Made by a program: the position numbers and the translations under genes. Below the pieces are notes generated by a model, which was not told the DNA's origin, did not search any database, and saw only the letters and a list, made by a program, of their open reading frames with translations. From positions 1-57,000 of the forward strand of contig JAKJCY010000006.1 in assembly GCA_022706235.1 (NCBI GenBank): a stretch of 57,000 bases of DNA, given 5' to 3'. This document shows, one piece after another, positions 53,201 through 57,000 of this stretch. The DNA is from Candidatus Hydrogenedentota bacterium. Lineage in GTDB: Bacteria > Hydrogenedentota > Hydrogenedentia > Hydrogenedentales > CAITNO01. Every line of letters starts with the position of its first letter. The stretch's first letter is position 1.

Positions 53201-53890
53201 AACCGTTTTTTTGTCGCACCCCTGTTTCTTTCCGTGCTGATATTGATGCGGTATGCCGGCCGCCTGAGAACAATATCGCTGGTACCTGCAACGGCCGTCA
53301 TCGTGTTGATCAGCTGCTGTGCCCCCTATGTGCCGATTTTATCCGGCCGGGATTTCGGGAACAAATGGGAAAATCCCATCAGCCGGTACGGCATCTGCAA
53401 CGAACGCCAATACTACTATCACAGCACGGGGCTGCTGCATTGGACGCCGGAACGGTTGATGCCCACCAACGGTTGGGGGGAAAGCATCGTGAAATATGCC
53501 ATGCTGGATCGTCCCCTGATACACGTCTATGGCATGATTGGGTTCCAAGGGTATTTCGGCGGGCCCAAGGTCATCCTCGTGGACCGACTGGCGCTGAGCG
53601 ACCCGTTACTGGCGCGCCTTCCTGCCCTATCGGCACAGATGCTGCGCATCGGCCACCTGGAACGTCCTATTCCGGAGGGGTATCTGGAAACCCTGATGAC
53701 CGGCGAGAACCGGTTGCAGGACAAAAACCTGGCCGCGTATTACGATAAGTTACAATTGGTTACCCGAGGCCCACTGCTCTCCTGGGAACGCCTGAAGACC
53801 ATTTGGGAAATGAATCTGGGAAAATACGAGCATCTCATTGATAAGCAGTTCTACCGGCGCCAGTTGCCAGACGCCTCCGCGCTTTCTTGA
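50219..53890 (+). CDS. Double GT-C glycosyltransferase with a beta-sandwich between the halves
   Basis: A 1223-residue membrane protein. Residues about 1-440 and 720-1090 are each a GT-C module: the first has [39 protein letters not shown] and the second [37 protein letters not shown], so both keep the Asp-Asp motif and the same loop. This layout resembles AftB/ZomB arabinofuranosyltransferase-like enzymes. Residues about 520-665 are a GH32-C-like beta-sandwich ([52 protein letters not shown]), probably outside the membrane and binding sugar. It directly follows another GT-C gene. Two active sites on one chain plus a sugar-binding domain suggest assembly of a repeated glycan, which is inference. 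Confidence 0.82.
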   Translation: [1223 protein letters not shown]

Positions 53891-53927
53891 AGAATCCCCA
53901 TCCCGGTCGATGCAGGCTCCCGGGCCC

Positions 53928-54347
53928 TTATTCTTCTCCAATGTCTTTAATCCACTCCAGAATATAGCGGCGCATGCATTCGTTTTTAAACACGAACCAG
54001 CGTTCCCGGATTTCCGGCATATCATAAAGGGCGTTTTTGAAATTACTGAAAGGTTTGCGCCACTCCAGCGCACGTTCCAGTATGCGCTTATCCTCGCCAT
54101 CCGGCAAGGACTCCACAAATTCTTCCATGAACCGAAATGAGTCCCGCGACGGTATGGGATCAATCATAATGTAGCGGGACGGATTCTCGTCAATTTGCTC
54201 GCGCAGTGCTTCATCGCCATCAATATGATCATACTCCGCCAGCGGCATGACGTTGCCGATTTCCCTGTCGAGATAGTAAATAGCCATGCCGCTATGATCT
54301 TCCAGTGCTGCCGTGATTTCTTCCATGTCAAGTTTTGAAGTATCCAT
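53928..54347 (-). CDS. UPF0158 family protein
   Basis: A 139-residue cytoplasmic protein. It has the UPF0158 pattern: LDMEEITAALEDHSGMAIYYLDREIGNVMPL near the start, then PSRYIMIDPIPSRDSFRFMEEFVESLPD, LERALEWRKPFSNFKNAL and ERWFVFKNE. AAGGAGG lies directly before ATG 54347, deciding the start against upstream in-frame options. Function is unknown; members are small acidic proteins found widely in bacteria. It sits between the convergent GT-C gene and the TlpA-like gene (76 nt) on the same strand. Confidence 0.9.
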   Translation of the reverse strand: MDTSKLDMEEITAALEDHSGMAIYYLDREIGNVMPLAEYDHIDGDEALREQIDENPSRYIMIDPIPSRDSFRFMEEFVESLPDGEDKRILERALEWRKPFSNFKNALYDMPEIRERWFVFKNECMRRYILEWIKDIGEE

Positions 54348-54423
54348 ATTCCTCCTTATCAGGATCCCATTGTTTTTAAGCGCTCGGCTCAAGGACCAGG
54401 CGCCCTTAACAAAAGCAAAGAAC

Positions 54424-55317
54424 TCAAGAGGCGGCCTCAACGTTTCCCGCAATTTGCGCGGCAAGGCCCTGCAGGAACTGTTGCGTCTTCAGGCCGTTCC
54501 AGCGGACGGCGCCTGCATGGCGAAATACCGTGCGGCCTCCCGGCGCGATAATGAGCGTCGTTGGCAAACTCGCGCGCTTGAAGTCATCAGGAATATCCTC
54601 TCTTCGAATGGTATAAAAAGGCAGTTTAAGCGTTTGAGTGTCAACCCAAGCCCGGACAACCGCGGGGTCTTCAGGCGATACCAAAACAAAGGCGATATTG
54701 GGAGTTTCCCGCAGCGCTTCGTAGAGACGTTCTATATGGGGGAACTCCAAACGACAGAAGCCGCACCAGGTCGTCCAAAGGTTAAAAAACAGTACCTTGT
54801 CTTTGAATTGCGACATGGGAACGTCATTGCCGTCCAAGTCATACAGGGTATAAGCATAGGGGTCCGTCGGTTCTTCGTCTGCAAGGGGCAGGGCAGGATA
54901 CTCCAACTCCTCATCGGATGGTAGTTGTACAGGGTCGGGAAACGTAATCAGGTCTGGCCACGCGCCCCTCCAGTCCATGGACAAAAGAGTCGACCAAGGC
55001 GCCGCAAAAATCAGATACAGGGCAAGAAAGAGCGTGGCTTGAAATGTGCAAAACCCCCATATGGCACTCACGCCTGCGGGAACCGCTGCTTTCGCAAGCC
55101 GCCAAAGGACACAGCAAAGCGCAAAGACCGCCGCCGGCGCCATCACCACGGTAAACACCGTGAGTATTTTGGTGTCATACCAGATTTCCCCGATACTGAG
55201 GCTCCGGGAAAAGCCGTCCCCTTTCCCATATAGCAACAACAACGCCCAGAGGGGCACAAGTATCATGATGATAAGCACTGCGAGCAAGGTGCTGTAAAAA
55301 GATATGATTCGTCTCAT
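54424..55317 (-). CDS. Membrane-anchored TlpA/ResA-like thioredoxin
   Basis: A 297-residue protein. The N-terminal ~130 residues contain four hydrophobic helices (IISFYSTLLAVLIIMILVPLWALLLLY, TVFTVVMAPAAVFALCCVLW and two after). The C-terminal domain (about 160-297) is thioredoxin-fold: KDKVLFFNLWTTWCGFCRLEFPHIERLYEAL with the active CGFC, and the cis-Pro in SLPTTLII. It likely reduces or isomerises disulfides outside the cytoplasmic membrane. The extra membrane part is larger than in TlpA or ResA. ATG 55317 has GAGAG upstream; the gspF gene ends 29 nt before it. Confidence 0.88.
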   Translation of the reverse strand: MRRIISFYSTLLAVLIIMILVPLWALLLLYGKGDGFSRSLSIGEIWYDTKILTVFTVVMAPAAVFALCCVLWRLAKAAVPAGVSAIWGFCTFQATLFLALYLIFAAPWSTLLSMDWRGAWPDLITFPDPVQLPSDEELEYPALPLADEEPTDPYAYTLYDLDGNDVPMSQFKDKVLFFNLWTTWCGFCRLEFPHIERLYEALRETPNIAFVLVSPEDPAVVRAWVDTQTLKLPFYTIRREDIPDDFKRASLPTTLIIAPGGRTVFRHAGAVRWNGLKTQQFLQGLAAQIAGNVEAAS

Positions 55318-55345
55318 TTCCGGACTCTCTTGTACAAGAATTGAT

Positions 55346-56560
55346 TTATGCCCCAATGGTGCTGCTGAGCGTGAGCATGGGCAGCAGCATGGCGATAACC
55401 AGAAATCCGATGATTATTCCCATGATAACGATGAGCAGGGGTTCAAAAAGTGAGGTAAGCGCTTTAACGGCGCGGTCCACCTCGAGGTCGTAGGCGTCGG
55501 CAATACGTTTTGCCACCGCTCCGATACGACCGCTTTCTTCGCCTATGGCGAACATGCTAACGACCATGGGAGGAAACAAACGGGCATCGCGCATGGTTTC
55601 GCTGAGGCTTTCTCCCTCAGTCACCCCGTTATGCAGTTCGGCCACACTGTCCCGGACCAGTCTGTTGCTCATCGTCTCGGCGGTAATCTTGAGGGAGGTC
55701 AGTACCGGCACACCATTATCAAGCAGGGTACCCAGGGTACGAGTAAACTTGGCCATCTCATACTTCACAATGAGGGTGCGCACCGCGGGTATACGCAGAA
55801 AGAAGGTGTCAAACTGACGGCGTCCCGGTTCGCTGCGATAATATCGGAACGTCAGGAGTAACACCGCGATAATGCCCAGGATGACGGCCCACCACCAAGT
55901 CCCCATGAAATCGCAAACCCGCATGACGATAACGGTCGGCAAGGGCAATTGGGCGTTGAAATCCTCGAAGATTTCCACAAACTTTGGAAATACAAAAGAA
56001 ACGAGGATAAAAATGGCGGAAGACCCGATAACCAAAAGGAAAGCGGGATAAATCATGGCGGAGATGGCCTTGCCGCGCAGTTCTTCCTCCTGTTCTCCGA
56101 AGGTGCAGATGCGCCAGAGGACTTCTTCGAGCATGCCGCCGGTCTCCCCGGCACGCACAAGGCTGGAATACATGGGGGGAAACACCTCGGGATGTTTTTC
56201 CATGGCATCGGCGAGACTTGCGCCTTTCTGGACATCATCGCGCAATTGATCCACGATCTTAGCGAGTTTCGGATTTTCCGTCTGGTCTACCAGGGTACGC
56301 AAGGCGCGGGTTATCATCATGCCCGATTCGCACAGGTTGGCCAGCTGGCGCAGCATGACGTTGCGGTCCTTGATGCGGATGCGTACCAACGCATCGCGCA
56401 GGGTGTCTTTTGAGGATTGCTCGATGTGTTCTTCCACCCGTATGGGGAAAAAACCCATGTCCCGAAGCCGGGCCACTGCCGCGCGCTGGTTTTCCGCCTC
56501 AATAACGCCCTTGGTCGCGGGCCCTGGTCCTTTCTTGACTTCATAATCAAACTGAGGCAT
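55346..56560 (-). CDS. Type II secretion / type IV pilus inner membrane protein GspF/PilC
   Basis: A 404-residue protein with two T2SF domains: the first (residues about 60-190) includes LANLCESGMMITRALRTLVDQTENP and VRAGETGGMLEEVLWRI, and the second (about 270-400) has FTRTLGTLLDNGVPVLTSLKITAETMSN and IGEESGRIGAVAKRIADAY. Three membrane helices are visible (LLVIGSSAIFILVSFVFP, WAVILGIIAVLLLTF, LLIVIMGIIIGFLVIAMLL). It begins FDYEVKKGPGPATKGVIEAE, typical GspF. ATG 56560 overlaps the gspE end by 14 nt. It belongs with the distant prepilin gene in function. Confidence 0.93.
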   Translation of the reverse strand: MPQFDYEVKKGPGPATKGVIEAENQRAAVARLRDMGFFPIRVEEHIEQSSKDTLRDALVRIRIKDRNVMLRQLANLCESGMMITRALRTLVDQTENPKLAKIVDQLRDDVQKGASLADAMEKHPEVFPPMYSSLVRAGETGGMLEEVLWRICTFGEQEEELRGKAISAMIYPAFLLVIGSSAIFILVSFVFPKFVEIFEDFNAQLPLPTVIVMRVCDFMGTWWWAVILGIIAVLLLTFRYYRSEPGRRQFDTFFLRIPAVRTLIVKYEMAKFTRTLGTLLDNGVPVLTSLKITAETMSNRLVRDSVAELHNGVTEGESLSETMRDARLFPPMVVSMFAIGEESGRIGAVAKRIADAYDLEVDRAVKALTSLFEPLLIVIMGIIIGFLVIAMLLPMLTLSSTIGA

Positions 56561-57000
56561 GGCGTTGCTCGCTTTCCAACGACAAGGTATCGGCATCCGC
56601 TGTCAATCGCAGCACTTCCTCCGGCGTGGTGTCTCCGGTGCATACGCGCTGCCACCCGGACTGGCGCAAGGTTTTCATTCCCTGCCTCAAGGCCTCCTGC
56701 TTGATATCCACCGCAGTGGCGCGTTCCACCGTCATTTGTTTGATACGTTCCGTGAACGCCATCATCTCGTAGATGGCGAGGCGTCCGCGATAACCCGTAT
56801 GGCGACAGGCTTCACACCCGCGGCCCCGCTGAAAGATGACCTGGGAAGCCGCGTGGTCATCGAGGCCGAACTCAAGACGCAACAATTCCCGGTCCGGCTC
56901 ATAGGTATCCAAGCACTGGCGGCAGGATCGCCGCACCAACCGCTGCGCAACGGACGCAATCATAGTGCTTGAAATCAGGAAGGGCTCCACGCCCATATCA
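56547..57000 (-). CDS. GspE/PilB secretion ATPase, C-terminal part (cut by window edge)
   Basis: Only the last ~150 residues are in the window; the 5' end lies beyond base 57000. The text MGVEPFLISSTMIASVAQRLVRRSC is the conserved region after the ATPase core, followed by the tetracysteine zinc site CRQC...CEACRHTGYRGRLAIYEMM and the C-terminal helices. These motor ATPases drive pseudopilus or pilus assembly with GspF, whose gene overlaps the end of this one. The Walker motifs are outside the window. Confidence 0.93.
   Translation of the reverse strand, partial: DMGVEPFLISSTMIASVAQRLVRRSCRQCLDTYEPDRELLRLEFGLDDHAASQVIFQRGRGCEACRHTGYRGRLAIYEMMAFTERIKQMTVERATAVDIKQEALRQGMKTLRQSGWQRVCTGDTTPEEVLRLTADADTLSLESEQRHASV

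Noticed and set aside
1..57000. tRNA, rRNA, prophage or integrase genes
   Set aside because: I saw no cloverleaf with a GTTCRANNC arm, rRNA text, integrase or phage structural protein in any gap or frame; a covariance search would be needed to be certain for tRNAs.

Overview
The window looks like a chromosomal segment of an uncultured, moderately GC-rich, Gram-negative-type bacterium. A H-x10-DG prepilin, URO-D/MtaA-like and DUF4091/DUF4832 proteins, a TolC-type porin, a 29-residue mS38/COX24-like basic peptide and many hairpin repeats resemble gene content known from Hydrogenedentota, Planctomycetota and Lentisphaerota. That placement is inference; no rRNA, tRNA or CRISPR array was seen.

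Layout. 1-5840: a VapBC-like pair whose toxin carries an in-frame TAG, then a very large GT-C glycosyltransferase/TPR/SGNH-hydrolase fusion. 5841-8893: a prepilin, a radical SAM enzyme and a gene-free island of nested hairpin repeats. 8894-16555: a URO-D-like protein, then a tight five-gene run (tandem-SCP2-like protein, class III aminotransferase, split transketolase, second SCP2-like protein), then pyrF-pyrE. 16850-25297: a nucleotidyltransferase/small-partner pair, a 5'-nucleotidase-like enzyme, an adrenodoxin-reductase-like flavoprotein, a sugar isomerase/Gfo-Idh-MocA pair, YjbQ, and a second VapBC-like pair whose toxin is frameshifted. 25383-32000: a Tat-exported phosphoesterase, PIN-PhoH, a MOSC-MogA fusion, ndk, the mS38-like peptide, a DUF1844 protein and a TolC-type channel. 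32258-40103: an unusual TPR/IstB-like ATPase with its own strong promoter, GlpD, a sphingosine-phosphate-lyase-like decarboxylase, a PilZ protein, an interrupted small ORF and a PIG-L deacetylase. 40482-48522: four exported carbohydrate-active-type proteins. 48615-53890: two GT-C membrane glycosyltransferases, one a double GT-C fusion with a beta-sandwich between the halves. 53928-57000: UPF0158, a TlpA-like thioredoxin, and the gspF and gspE ends of a type II secretion/type IV pilus operon running off the window.

How the parts may work together. The secretion/pilus genes, GT-C enzymes, exported glycosidases and PIG-L deacetylase suggest heavy investment in surface and extracellular polysaccharide. 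The best candidate for an undescribed pathway is the SCP2-like/aminotransferase/transketolase run at 10433-15178, which could make an aminated sugar or polyol on a hydrophobic carrier; its product cannot be read from sequence. Several families of hairpin repeats, some with compensatory changes, sit in the gaps between genes. Both VapC-type toxins are broken while both antitoxins are intact.
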